The notes: a model not told the origin generated them from the letters alone. DNA of 64,000 nucleotides from Tigriopus japonicus (GCA_010645155.1 CM021312.1:478898-542897), one strand, 5' to 3'; positions 45,016-57,543 are shown, counted from the stretch's first letter. A program made the numbers and translations.

Positions 45016-47271
45016 TCAACGGCTCTGATATGCGGTTGACGAGGTGGTTGTCGTGCTTGTGGTTGCTGCTGCCGATGATGTTGTTGTCGAGGACGATTGA
45101 TCATCTAGTTTCATTCGAATTTGCGCTGAACATGTTGGGAACATGGTCTCGCAATCTAAATCCTTCCAGTGCATTAAATTCTTGAACATTAGTCGAATGG
45201 CATGCGATGAAGGCACCTGTTTCAAGAGCACCCTCATCCCGACGCTGTTTATCCGCGCTACCGAGCTCACCATTCCCCCTAAAGCGGCTTGCTGATTCAG
45301 TTGGTGGCAATACAAGGCCCAAATGCATTCAACTTCTTCCTCATCCCCGCTATTGTAAGCGTTCATCAGATTCATAAGGAGTCTAAGGAAAGAGTTGATG
45401 GTGGGTGGTTCATGACTTTGAATGAGTGATCCGTTGGTTTCCGCCATGTTTTCGTCGATGCGATCCTTAATGACATTAGGGAAGACATCCAGGAGCTCGT
45501 CGTGTTTCGTGAGAAGGTCTTTAAGAATCAATGTGTTGTTGTTATTGGTGAAGGATCGGCCTTGATCCAAACCCTTATGAGCAATAAGGTCATTCACAGA
45601 GTTGAGGAGAAAGATGCCGAAAGACAAGAAAAGGAGTGATGAGAGTGATTTCTCGTAGATCTGATCTGTCATTGGAAAGGCGTTATCTTCGATTTGGTTG
45701 GTCTCCATGAGGTATTTGTTGTAGAATCGATCCATGAGCTTGCTCAAAGCAGAATCGGGGTTGTCCTTGATGGTGTTGTTGACAGCGCTCATGACCTCCC
45801 ACAAGTTGATATCCTTGCCTTCAGAGGTGATATTTTCTCCAATCTGTTTCAAGATTTTCATTTCGCTCTCGGCTAAAGTGACGATCCTGTCGAATTTGCT
45901 CAACAGTCTCTCAGCTTGCTGAATAGGATCTTGGGGTTCACCCCCAGGGGGAAACATCCCCATTCTTCTTTGGAGCATAGCCTGTTGCCGTCGTCTCATG
46001 AGCATGTTTCGATTGATTGGTCGGGTCTGACCTGGACCCATGTGATGAAAGATGGGACGACCAGGTCGTCGATCAAGAGTGGTGATTCCGGCACTATCTT
46101 GCAAATTGGGATGTTCAATCAAATCATCAACCCCACTCTCAACTGGAACGTGGATGCCTCCGCGACTTCCGCTTGGAGGAAGAGGATGGTGCTTGATATC
46201 GTCTCCAAGGGGAAGAATTTGGTCTGAACTGATTTTAGGAAGCATGGCTTCGTCGTCCACTTGAATGGATGCATCTGTCTTCAAAAGACTTCCACCCACG
46301 GGTTCAGAGATTAGAGTGCCGGGACGTCGGAAGCGTTGGCCAGGTCGAAGCATTCGCCGAGGAAATTTACCCTGAGGACCCGGACCCCCTTCCAGATCTC
46401 CCTGTTGGTCCACAAATGGTTCCATGTTGTAGATCTTTTCCCGACCATCACTGGGCACCTCTTGCTCTGTCTCTGGAGCTCGAAGAGATGGAGACCAATC
46501 CTGATCTTGAGAGGATGGCGGTAATTTAGCTCCGTAGGGTTGATTATTTTGGTACGTGACTCGTTGAAACACGCCTCCTTGTCGATCTCGGTGAAGTCCT
46601 CGCATGTGTCCTCCTGCTCGTTGCATTTGATTGGGTGGCATGATGTCGTCCCGTTGGTGAGGGTAGAATTCCTTGGACAGGGAACCACCATGGCCATCAA
46701 CCACCAAGTCTTTATTGGGCGAATCGCTTTTGGATTCCTCGTCATAGTATTCCTCATAAATGGCGTCATGAGGTCCTTCGGGATCCTTGCCAAACCTGTA
46801 CCTAACCGTGGTTGAAGCGTTGCTTTCTTCATCTTTGGCCAGAGTGTTCTGCTCTTTGTGGTCACTCAAGTGCTTCTCCATCAATACGGAAGATTCATCT
46901 CGATAGGTTTGGTAATCAACTGCAGCGGCTGCAGGATCGGGTCGAATCGATGGGGATTGATAGACATTGGCGTTTTCCTCTTGTTCAATGGCGATAGCTT
47001 GCTTTTCAAATCGATCCGCGTCGATCAAGTAGATGGTGATCCCCACCAAGGCTGCGATCACAATAATGGCTGCAATGATCACAGCCGCGATTTTAGGCGT
47101 GGTCTTGCGATGGATGGCTGAGGATGTTTCCGACGAGATGTCCGAGGAGGATAAAGAATTGATCGATGGTTCCCGAGGAGCCTTTGCTGCTGATCGCCTA
47201 TGATGATGGTGATGGTGATGCCTTGAAGAGGTTGGAGAGCCTCGCTCATTTTCAGACTTGACGTATCCCAT
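45016..47271 (-). CDS. 751-residue single-pass (type II-like) membrane protein, His-rich N terminus
   Basis: An intronless frame of 751 residues. The cytosolic N-terminal part is polar with a run of seven His (18-24). A strong hydrophobic segment at 61-83 (IAAVIIAAIIVIAALVGITI) is not N-terminal enough to be a signal peptide, so type II topology is likely. A long low-complexity region follows (Pro/Gln/Gly/Arg-rich). The C-terminal 200 residues look folded: SLSSLLFLSFGIFLLNSVND, ECIWALYCHQLNQQA, SSVARINSVGMRVLLKQVP and DLDCETMFPTC, after which a Ser/Thr/Ala-rich tail ends the protein. The C-terminal blocks look like a conserved arthropod family of unknown function; I cannot name it. Poly(A) signal at 44693-44698. 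Confidence 0.75.
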   Translation of the reverse strand: MGYVKSENERGSPTSSRHHHHHHHRRSAAKAPREPSINSLSSSDISSETSSAIHRKTTPKIAAVIIAAIIVIAALVGITIYLIDADRFEKQAIAIEQEENANVYQSPSIRPDPAAAAVDYQTYRDESSVLMEKHLSDHKEQNTLAKDEESNASTTVRYRFGKDPEGPHDAIYEEYYDEESKSDSPNKDLVVDGHGGSLSKEFYPHQRDDIMPPNQMQRAGGHMRGLHRDRQGGVFQRVTYQNNQPYGAKLPPSSQDQDWSPSLRAPETEQEVPSDGREKIYNMEPFVDQQGDLEGGPGPQGKFPRRMLRPGQRFRRPGTLISEPVGGSLLKTDASIQVDDEAMLPKISSDQILPLGDDIKHHPLPPSGSRGGIHVPVESGVDDLIEHPNLQDSAGITTLDRRPGRPIFHHMGPGQTRPINRNMLMRRRQQAMLQRRMGMFPPGGEPQDPIQQAERLLSKFDRIVTLAESEMKILKQIGENITSEGKDINLWEVMSAVNNTIKDNPDSALSKLMDRFYNKYLMETNQIEDNAFPMTDQIYEKSLSSLLFLSFGIFLLNSVNDLIAHKGLDQGRSFTNNNNTLILKDLLTKHDELLDVFPNVIKDRIDENMAETNGSLIQSHEPPTINSFLRLLMNLMNAYNSGDEEEVECIWALYCHQLNQQAALGGMVSSVARINSVGMRVLLKQVPSSHAIRLMFKNLMHWKDLDCETMFPTCSAQIRMKLDDQSSSTTTSSAAATTSTTTTSSTAYQSR

Positions 47272-50200
47272 TATACTTTAGAGTGAACTAAGTTTGACAA
47301 TATAACTTGGATTGTTGAACAGGGTTGATCACGTGGAAGGTGGTTCCTTATCGTTACTTCATATTGCACCTGAATCAATCGTAACGTTGTGAACACTTCA
47401 AACACCAAGATTCTACTGCTCTTCCGAGGTAATAGACCATCTGTCGTGCCCTGGTTCGATGGTTCTCCCGTTTCTTTTTGACTGGAAGACCCACTTCACC
47501 TACCGTTGAATTGGTCCGTCGTCCAAGGGGGAAACGAAGAAGGGCCTCTGGGAAGAAGAAATGTTCACACACGTACTGAAGGGGGAATAACATTGAAGAA
47601 AAACAAAACACCCACCTGCCTAAACTTTAATTTCTTTTTCGCTGAGTAAGCAGCCCACTTGAATCAGTCTCTAGGTATCGTCTTTGTTTTTCTTAACCCA
47701 TGTCCTTGTTTTTAGGCAATAGCTTGGAAGAAGAAATCCCGCCTAACCTTTATCTAGACTGATTTTTGGAAACTTTCGAAATTTAAATTATAAGCTTTCT
47801 CGGTAATCATTTTTCCAAACCAAAAAAGGAATACGCGTATATATTGAAGAAAACTTATCGCCCACTCAAACGTCAAAAATACTACTTCTTGTACGGTTGT
47901 AGTACATATGAAAAAGCAATCCACATCGATGTTATTCCACCTTATCTCTTATCCATTGTTAATGGCGCATCATGTGACTATTCGTTTTCTCTTTCCTTGG
48001 ACAGTTAAGGGAATCTACTACGAACAAAGTCATCCAAGAAAGGCATCGTTTTTGTTCTCGAACCGGGATGCCGGGATGGCGTCTCGGTCGTTTCTTGGCA
48101 TTGCTCACATTGGCAGTCTCCGCTTCAAACCTGGTTTGATCCCTTGAGGAACCAGTCCTCTATTCACATCCTCACTCATTCGCTTTTGTTATTGGAAAAT
48201 CCGCCTGCAACACCACAACATTCAAGCAACACCAACCAACTCCAAATCCAACGGGATTGTCTCCTTGGCTTCATTTTCACTCTCATCGTGCAAAGTAAAG
48301 ACTAGAGAGCTCGATCTAGTAAAGGCGTACAGTACAGTACAGTACTCGAAGTCATCGTGCTCGTGGATGAATGGAAAGAACTGAACAAACGGGACTCTGA
48401 TCGACGTTGTTGCCGGTTTCGACAAAAACTCGGAAAATAATATTTGGCTTGGAAATTGCAACGCTACACCAAGATTCGTTTTATTGCGAAGAAAGTAGCA
48501 CATATATTTGGATATGATTTGAATGAAACACCAATTTCAACCTGGAAAACAAAACTCACAAGCCAGATTTGATGGTTTAGAATTCAAGAAATTAGTTGAA
48601 AACCAAAATAACTCGTGATTCGAGAATCTTCAAAAATAACTCATTTATGTCCTAGTACAACACAACACGGATATCTAGTAGATATCTGAGAACCAGGCAC
48701 GTCCTTCTCTCACTCGAGTCATAGTTAAAGAGAAATCTAACGCGAAAAAGTTCACCTTTCAAGTGATTTTCTTTTTCCAACAAGTTTCAGCAACAATTGG
48801 GACAATTAAAGCGCATTTTCCACCTGGCCTACTCTTCAATTTGGCGTGAAATCTCACAGGATGCTTGGAATGCAATATTCAATAATGTGTAAAAGTGACA
48901 AATGGAAGATGATAGTAATTTCATTCTTCTGTGGATATTCGATCGAGAAGACGTTTTAAGGAGATATCATCTCGGAGGAAGCGAATTTTATCATTTTGCG
49001 GGCAAAGGGACACTAACAGAAAGTGGAGTTTTGCATGTCTTGAGGGTTTTCTCTTTTCAATTGATGTGTCTTTGTCAAAAATACTTTCCTCACACTTATA
49101 TAAATTGCACTAACTTGTGTGGGCAAATAAATCATTATTGGTTTTTGAATGATGTGAAAATTCAGCCACAATTTTTCACAGCCTGAAGTAGAGCGGATTT
49201 TTGCAAAATTGAGAATAAGATTTTTTTGAAAATTTACCTTCTCTATAGAAATAATGAAACAATTGCTCAACAGCCTCTTCAAACTTAAAAGCTTGTTGGA
49301 CGAGTTTCAGGACCGGATGCGTTTTGGGATCAATGTCAAACCTCCTAAGAATCATCTAATTCGGAATAATAATGTGTGGCAAAAAACTTTTGTCAAAATA
49401 CTAGTCAGTGACAATTCAATCTGAATTGGAGTAGGAGCAATCCCCTTTGTCGGAACACGGTGTGCATTTGAGCTCAAAAAGTCATTTTTAAATTCCAAAA
49501 ACTTTTGAGACCTCTTTTGAGGTGTTGATGCAACACTGCATGTGAATTTGAATTCTGTTAATCAGGTCACGGGCAAAAATACGTTATAAGGTCACTTAAA
49601 ACATACTTAAAGATAACTGTTTGAGCATTTTCTCCAATCCAATCCTCAAGTAGGCAGATGGGTGTGTCTACCTAAAATATTGTAGAAATCTACTTAGCCA
49701 TTTGTTGAAATGACCCTCTTGTTTGGTCCTACGAGAATGCCGATCAAAAAGCCTGTTGATCACTAGATCCGCGAAATAGATTTCCAAAATATTTGAGAGC
49801 AGCACTGCTCTTACGTGTGACATCTAAGACTTTAGTCAAAGTAATTTTTCAACTATTTATTTTTAAGTGCGTTTTAAGTGTCTTTGCCCTGAACTATTTA
49901 ACCGATGTCAAATAAACGTTCTGCATTGCATTCCCATTTCAAAAGGGTCTCAAAAGTTTTTGGAATTTAAAAATGACTTCCTGAGCTCAAAAACACACCG
50001 TGGGAAGTTATGGACATGGCTTCAGTTCTTTCCATCTTTCCACCCTCTTCACTGATGGCTGTTTTTCCTTTGGGTACAAAGTTGAACCTTTTGGAAAAAG
50101 GCAACTTTGTAGGATTTGGCTGACAAATTATACGTATAAACTTTTGCCAAAGTTTGTCATTTTTAAATCGAAAAAAGCAGCCAAAAGAGCTCCAAAGGGG

Positions 50201-50451
50201 TTATAACTCAAAATCGTTAAAGAATTCATGAACCATAAAATCAGAATTCTTATTTACGACGTAAGACCAAAAAGCAACTTCAAACTCGCTTTTACCTATC
50301 ACGCAACCTTACATTGTTTTTTTCATCCAATCAAAACAAACCAACCGAAACCGAAGAACACAGAGTCCATTCCTTCATTCACTTCTGACCCAGCGAGCGC
50401 CAACAATCCACCCGCGGTGTGTTTCGAGATCGATCTATCGCTTGATCGAGT
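47272..50451. other. Large intergenic region upstream of ASH2L
   Basis: No gene supported on either strand over 3.2 kb. It holds a short GTACA tandem repeat (48327-48345) and, near 49720-49810, a diverged copy of a dispersed repeat also present near 8515-8600. Exons encoding a PHD or winged-helix domain for ASH2L were looked for and not seen. Confidence 0.4.
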
Positions 50452-53046
50452 ATGTCCTCGTCCTCGTCGTCGTCGGCATCAGCATCGGCATCGGGCTTGC
50501 CCGCGGACTATCTCGGAGGTCGCCGAGGACCCAAACGCAAACTCGAGACTGAACGGGCGGCCCGAGCAGCCGCAGCCGCGGCCGCCGTCTTACCGCCACC
50601 CTCGTCACTCTCCATGTCGACTTCGTGGAACGGTGGAGGCGGGGGCGGAGGCGGGGGCGGAGCCCATCATGACACGGGCGGATCCCAGCCCAATGTCAAA
50701 GGCTCGGCCGCGAATTTGCACAAGGGCGAATTGTCCACGCCCTCCTTGGGCACACACCAGTGAGTTGAATTTCATTGATCTACCGATGAGGTCATGAGAT
50801 GATATGATATCAAATATTAATTGCCCCTTTTTTGAGTTCAACTTGCAATTTGTTCCATTATGTAAGTGTTATTTATTATCGACACGGGGAAAAATGCGTC
50901 ATTATCAAATGTTGAGCCATTTTCGGAAAGATTGGTTAGGGGGTAAAAATAGCCGCCACAGTATATACCTATATTGAAAGTTATTCTGACATGACCTCTC
51001 ACCATGACCTTCATTTAGCCGTCATTGTTTCTATCACACTTTATCCGGCATTCTGATACTCAACTTTGATGGCATTGCCTTGATATCCCCCCATCTGTAT
51101 TGTAGATTTCCCAAGGAGCATCCGTTTAATCGCGACGGCTACCGATACATCTTGGCCGAAGCCGATCCTCACGCCCCTTTCAGACAGGTCAGTCAGGACT
51201 CATGAGAAAATATGTACGTCCAATCTCGCAATGAGCTCGCTTTCACTTCAACTTTTTATGGCAAGAAATGCGGACAAATGTGTTTATTTTAAATCACTAT
51301 CGAATTCAAAACATCGTAATAAGGAAGAATATCGAAAAAAGTAGACCTTTCTTTCGTCAATGGTTTGTTAGTCTGGAGGGAAACATTCCCTTGATGAAAG
51401 TAAGAATATCATTTTAATTGACAAGAGCACAATTCTTGCATACTTGTAAATTTTTGGTTTGTTATCCAAGAAGGAAAAGCAAACAAAAGATGCTTGTGGA
51501 CTTCCTGGTGATCAAATATCTCAATTTTAAATGGCTGTCAGAAGTGTCGTTATTAATATTCGTGCACTCGTCATAAGATAACTTTACTTCTTTGCTGCAA
51601 GATTAAGTAAAAACACAAAAGAAAGAAGTGTCCTTTTTCCTCTTCATTTACGCCAGAACTTAACCCAGCAGTGTCAAAGTAAATCCACGAAAAGGAAACA
51701 TCAAATCCTTTCACCTCGAACTTGGTCGATTATCCACTGAATTTGAATCTTTCTCTGGAAAAATCCCTAATTCAGCCCCAACCGAAACCTTAAATCTACA
51801 GGAATTCGACGAGTCCGTGGATTTAGCGGGTAAACCCATCCCCGGGTTTCTATGTCGCGTTCTCACTCCACCCGTGGTTCTATTAGCTATGCACGATCGT
51901 GCGCCCCAAATCAACATCAACGACGATCGTCTCACCATGACGGGCTACAAGTTCTATTGCACTGTGCGGGCTAATCACAGTGTCAATCAAGGGCGTTGGT
52001 ATTTCGAGACCAAGATCTTGGACTTTCCCGAGGGAGCTGCCACCCGAATTGGCTGGGCTCAACGTTATGCCAATCTGCAGGCTCCGTTGGGCTTTGACAA
52101 GTTCGGGTATTCCGTGCGATCTCGGAAGGGCACCAAGTTCCATGAGGCCATTGGCAAGCATTACTCGAGTGGATATGGAGCTGGCGATGTGATTGGCTGC
52201 TTGATCGACATGCCTGAGAAGCAAACGCGCGATCTCATTCCCAGTTCGTACAAGGACAAGCCGTTGATCAAGTTCAAATCGCATTTCTATTTTGAGGAGA
52301 AAGATGGCATCAAGGAGGCGCAGAAGACGCTCAAACCACTTCCGGGAGCCTCAATCACGTTCTTTAAGAACGGAGAAAGTTTAGGCCAAGCTTTCACTGA
52401 TATCTACGAGGTAAGAACGAAGATCCATCCATCGAGACCGAAGGTTTTTGCAGATGATTGACAAGAGAATGTGAAAAAAGTAGTCTAAAAACTTTGAAAT
52501 GAGCGCATGAAGAAGAAAAACCCTCAAATGAATGGGAGGCCCTGATAAGATTTTTAGTGCAAAAATTCTAATTGAGGGTGATTTCAATTTTAGTTCCCAA
52601 CAATCTTTTTTATTTCAAAACTCAATGGTAAGGTTTCTGAAAATAATGTTTTTTTATATATTCTAAACATTTTGGAACATTTTATGAACTTGTGATTCTT
52701 TATTTCACCACTTATTCATTTACTTTGCACCATTCAATAAGTGAATATCATTCACTTTTCATCGGAGAATGAAGTTCTTGGGAAAGCAGCATACTTCTTA
52801 TAGTCTCTTCAACTGTTGCCATTGCAGGGAGACTACTTTCCGGCGATATCGTCGTTCCGGTGTGCCAAGGTCAAGGCCAATTTCGGGCCCAAGTTCAAAT
52901 TCCCACCCAAGGGCGTTCCCGGAGTTCGACCTTTCTCGGCTCGAGCCGAAACCATGGCCGTGGAACAAAGTCTGGCGGATATGCGTTTTTTCGCGGAGAA
53001 GGAGGGAACACTCAGTTTGGACACGTGCATGTTCCCTTCTCCTTGA
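50452..53046 (+). CDS. ASH2L: Set1/COMPASS subunit ASH2L (short form)
   Basis: Four exons, 50452-50759, 51106-51187, 51802-52410 and 52828-53046, consistent phases, about 405 residues. ASH2L is a core subunit of Set1/MLL histone H3K4 methyltransferase complexes. Exon 1 is Ser/Ala-rich with [10 protein letters not shown] and a 10-Gly run. Exon 2 gives [20 protein letters not shown], and exon 3 the SPRY domain ([68 protein letters not shown]). Exon 4 ends SPRY ([10 protein letters not shown]) and carries the DPY30-binding helix ([12 protein letters not shown]). No PHD or winged-helix region is visible upstream, so the protein looks N-terminally short. A stop-overlapping AATAAA lies at 53046. 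Its last exon end is duplicated beyond an N gap. Confidence 0.92.
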
Positions 53047-53513
53047 ATAAATCATCTCATTCTGACAAAAATACAGTTCTATTTTGGTTCCTCATTCACT
53101 CATGCAAATAAATTGTCATACAACTATNNNNNNNNNNNNNNNNNNNNNNNNNNNNNNNNNNNNNNNNNNNNNNNNNNNNNNNNNNNNNNNNNNNNNNNNN
53201 NNNNNNNNNNNNNNNNNNNNNNNNNNNNNNNNNNNNNNNNNNNNNNNNNNNNNNNNNNNNNNNNNNNNNNNNNNNNNNNNNNNNNNNNNNNNNNNNNNNN
53301 NNNTCCCGGAGTTCGACCTTTCTCGGCTCGAGCCGAAACCATGGCCGTGGAACAAAGTCTGGCGGATATGCGTTTTTTCGCGGAGAAGGAGGGAACACTC
53401 AGTTTGGACACGTGCATGTTCCCTTCTCCTTGAATAAATCATCTCATTCTGACAAAAAACAGTTCTATTTTTGTTCCTCATTCACTGGTGCAAATAAATT
53501 GTCATAACTATGT
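52917..53513. repeat. Duplicated end of ASH2L flanking an N gap
   Basis: Bases 52917-53127 recur at 53304-53513 with a few single-base differences, across a 176-base N gap. The copy includes the last 130 bases of the final coding exon, its stop and AATAAA. Most likely a haplotype or scaffolding artefact. Confidence 0.8.
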
Positions 53514-53576
53514 TTTCCAAGTTGCTTGGTATTTTTATTCGAGTAATCATGACATCAACAATATTGTTCACATATC

Positions 53577-56500
53577 TCAAGTGGAGCGGCGACCACGAGA
53601 ACGACGGGCACGGCTTCCACCACGCCCACCACCACGCACTAAAATTGACACAAAATGTCATTCATTCATGTCTACGCATTCAACTAGGTTAAAAAACAAG
53701 ACCTTACCTGATTTGGGAGAAGCTTTGGGAGCGGCAGGAACTGCTTCAGCTTCAATCTCGTCCACTTCATCAGCTTCTTCCTCTCCGTCATTTTCATGAT
53801 CTTCCTGCTCGTCTTCGTCTCCACCAACTTCTTCATTATTCTCATCGTCTTTTGGAGCCGTTTCTTCCTTGCCATCTTTTTCAGTCTCTTCTCCATTGAC
53901 CTCTTCCTTCTTTTCGGGCTCCATTTCCGGTTCCGGTTCGCCATTTTCTTTCTTGGTCTCTTCTCTGCAATGATATTTATCATGATTTCAAAATACTTTT
54001 CAGGGAAGAATTCCCGAAACTTACGTGTTGCCCTCTTCCATTGGAGTGGTTGTGGTATTCTCCTCACTGGTTTCCTTGGTGGTCTCTTCGGTTGAAGTCT
54101 CGACGGGTGTTTCATTTTTATCCGTTTCTTTTGCTTTTTCCGGTTCGGATTCCGCGGGTGTGTCCTCTTCTTCTTTGCCGGTTTTCCTTCGCTTCCAATT
54201 GCCATCATCATCATCCTCGTGCTTCTCATTGGCCTTGCCATTTTCCTCGGTCATTTCAGAGGCTTTCCTTTTCTTATCATCTTCGGGAGTGGAATCCGTT
54301 TTGTTGTTGGCTTTGGGCGAATTAGTGGCGCCCTTTTTGTCTTTGGGTGGATCTTTTCTCTTCTTGGGGATTTCTCGGCGATTATTCTGCATGAAGATCA
54401 TGTCCAAAGAGCGGCTGATCTTGAGCGTTTCATCATCTTCGGGCAACTGGAATACTTCTTTCAGATGGGTCTGAACGGTTTTCAACTTGTCTTTGCTCTC
54501 ATCGGAAAGCGTGCCCGATTCCATTTGATCGGCCAGGAATAAGTTGAACGAGTGAACTAAATGCTTCCAAACATGGCTGGTATCGATTTTCTCGGCGGGC
54601 TTGCCATCGGAGGATTTACCCTTGGCATCACTACTAGTAATATTCCCTTATTAAAGATCCTTATTTCCGTTGATTTTTCGTAACTTACCCTTGATCGGGT
54701 TTGGGATCTTTATCTCCGGCAGCTCGAACGCGCAAACGTCGACCACGGATCTCAATGGAGTCCATGGCTTTGACGGCTTTTTTGATCTCGTCTGCGCTCT
54801 TGGTTTCGGCAAAGGCAAATCTAGAGATATTAATAGTATTATTGGGGCACAATAGCCACTTGTATATCTTAACTGACTTACGCTTTGACTCCATCGCTTT
54901 TCATCCGGACGGTTCCCACTTCAATTTGGTTTTCCTTGAACAAGTTCTTGAGGTCATTCTCCTTGAAGCTCTTGGGATAGTTTCCGATGTAGATCTCGAA
55001 CTCAGCCCTTCAAAGAGTAAATTTTAATACTTTATTTGTTCCCCAGATTGATCACAGGAAGCAATGAGTCAATGACTTCACTGAATCAGCGCTCAAAGAC
55101 AAGAAGAAGAGGAAGAACTTTTGCAATATATACTACCCTATATCCCATATCAACATCAGGGTAAACTGGGGCAACAGGCGTCCTCAAAACGTGAAAATAA
55201 AAGACACGCCTTCGAAACATCAGTCGTGGTAGAAAAAATACAAACGCAAAACGCCCTTTGGTAAGGGTTGAATGAGTAGGAGAGGCATTTAATAGCCTCA
55301 CCAGGTGCATCAATGAGAGAGTGAGAGACAGACGTTTGGTGGTTAAGTAAACTACACGCAAGAGAGGAGGATGCTGAAGATCGTGGGGACAAATCTAGCC
55401 TTGAGAAAACCCGATCTATTTTGGGCACATGTATGATGAGGCCTTTATTAGAACCGGACAGATCATCCCTGATCGCCAATATGGAACATAGGGTAGAATC
55501 AGCAGAATCTAGGCACACGCATCCAAGATCTGATCTGAGGATGAGATAGCTAACTCTCAAAAACTAGTAGTTGATGTTGTGAGTGTGTGTGTGCCCAAGA
55601 AGAAGTTGGTAATGATGTGGGTCATAGAAGAAGCGATTCATTTCCCCTGCTGTTCAATTCACAATTGTTGAAAAAGGCCGGAGACGATCAAGAACAAAGG
55701 CCATCTCGGCTCTCACCTCTCGCGGTCATCCTCCCTGGAGGCTCCCGCAGCACCTGACGTCACACCGCCACCCTTGGCACCAGAACCCGACGAGGATGAA
55801 TTGGGCGCGCCGCCATTCCCGCTGCTGCTGCCGCCGCCGCGATTGGACCGTGAGGACAGAGGGCGACGAGCTCCGGCTCCGCCTCCTCCGCCGCCGCCAC
55901 CGCCGCGAGAACTCGAAGTGCGAGGGCGATCCCGTGGGCGAGGCGAGCGGCTGCGGCTCCTCCGGACATGGCGACCACTGCCTCGATAGCCGCGAGAACT
56001 GCGCGGAGGCGAGCGCTCACCCCGACGATAGCCCTAGATAATACACATAGTAGGTACAAGGGGTAACAACAAGTAAAACGATAATCATGATCAGAAAACA
56101 CGTGGGGAGATGAATGATGACGATGATGCTCATGATGACGACGACGACGAGGAGGATATGACGAGATCTGGAGGCTAAATGCTTGAGAATCCTCTTGAAA
56201 ACAGACCGTCTCATTCTCAGAGCGGTGAAGTGGGAGCCTCAAGGATTAGTTCCACTCGGTTTAAAGCTCACTTACCCGGTATTCGCGGTCTCTGGAGTAC
56301 GGCGCGCTCTGATGATAGTTACTGGCCGAAGAACCCATCATTTTCGAGCTCGAAGGAGGATTCATCACGGCTGCTTGGGCCACGGCCAACTGACCCGCCA
56401 AACTGGCCAATGTGCTTCCTCCTGGGCTTCCACCTAGTAACGTGCCCAAGATATTGGCCACGGGATTGAGGTCTCCGTGGCCTCCACCTCCTCCCGAGGA

Positions 56501-57543
56501 GGATCCTCCCCCTCCTCCTCCTCCTCGAGGCGTGGGCAGAAGGCCATCGCCACCCGCACCAGATCCAGATTGCCACGGACTGATCTGCAGGGCAAGGAGA
56601 GTACGGTAGAACTAATTGAACTTCTAGAAACATCTACGACTAATATTAAAGGAATCCCTGGTGCAGTCCAAGTCGGCAGTATGACTATGTAAAATATCCA
56701 ACCTCGAGAAAATATTCATCAATGTATAACAAGACATACATTTGCATAGTTTTTGATTAAGGTCGAAGGCCGTACACGCTATACATTTGAACCGGAGGAG
56801 TCAAATTTAAATGCCTTTCACATCTATTTTGAGATGGATATTTTTTTCTTTAGGATCGGAGAGTTGAGCTTCGCCTGGTCAGCGAAGCCAACCATCATAG
56901 ATATATTGATAGATAATTTCAAGTCCGGTATAACAACGTTCTCTATCTGAGAGTGTGAATTAACTTGAAAAAGGTCAGAGAGGAGAATCGAACCTAGGGC
57001 TTCTCTGCGCTAACTACGTCTTAGTTGAACGGACAAGGCCGCATCCTTATTTAAATTGACTTCATTCATTCAACGCCAAAAAACAAGTTAAACCGTCTAA
57101 TCTTCGGCATTCAAAGCAATCCGATTTGACCAAATTCCTCTAGATCCATTGGATCATCCCACTTCGTCTTGAAACATCTCTCGATTTTCTTCAGACTTTT
57201 CGGTCTTTCAATCCCGCCCGTTCTTTCCTATCGGCTAACCTTTTCCAATCCCCAACCCATATTTATATCCAACTGAAATTGACCAATCAAGATTATAGGT
57301 TTCTTTCAGCCATGACTTTTTCCTGGACAAATCTCTCATTTACCCTCCCCGGCTGAATTGGCCGAGCTAAGACTGAGGGCCTGCTCGTCTGCCTTAAACA
57401 GACCAACAGTTCTCGGCAAATTCCATCCAAATCCGACGTGAATCGGGCAGATCTAATTAAACCGATCCGATGATGGGTCTTACGTTATCGGATGAGTAGC
57501 CGCGACCTCCGCCGGAATTGCCGGAATAACGCGGATACGGCAT
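53577..57543 (-). CDS. RRM-domain nuclear RNA-binding protein (unnamed)
   Basis: Eight minus-strand exons: 57543-57484, 56584-56276, 56033-55717, 55007-54882, 54820-54689, 54633-54025, 53964-53708 and 53638-53577, about 623 residues with all phases consistent. The N-terminal third is Gly/Ser/Arg-rich (RSRSRSPRPRDRPR, RG and GGG runs). One RRM spans exons 4-5: EIYIGNYPKSFKENDLKNLF (RNP2-like) and KAFAFAETKSADEI (RNP1-like), then GRRLRVRAAG. A helical segment follows (HVWKHLVHSFNLFLADQMES), a long Lys/Glu-rich region with KRR motifs, and an RGG-type end (RGGGRGGSRARRSRGRRST). This suggests nuclear mRNA processing; I do not recognise an orthologue. AATAAA on the minus strand at 53539-53534. Tail to tail with ASH2L. 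Confidence 0.8.

Noticed and set aside
48327..48345. GTACA tandem repeat as a regulatory element
   Set aside because: Only three units and no gene start nearby; treated as a microsatellite.
50228..50797. 189-codon plus-strand ORF
   Set aside because: Alternate frame over ASH2L exon 1; Pro/Arg-rich because of the GC-rich repeats, and it does not splice to the SPRY exons.
55760..56242. 160-codon minus-strand ORF rich in Ala and Arg
   Set aside because: Out-of-frame reading of the Gly/Arg/Ser exon of the RRM gene; the spliced frame fits all exon phases and gives RRM context.
56950..57035. Possible minus-strand tRNA gene (ggttcgattct and a following TTTTT)
   Set aside because: A B-box-like and an A-box-like word are present, but they are too close together for an anticodon arm and no matching acceptor stem was found at the 5' side. 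At most a tRNA-derived remnant.
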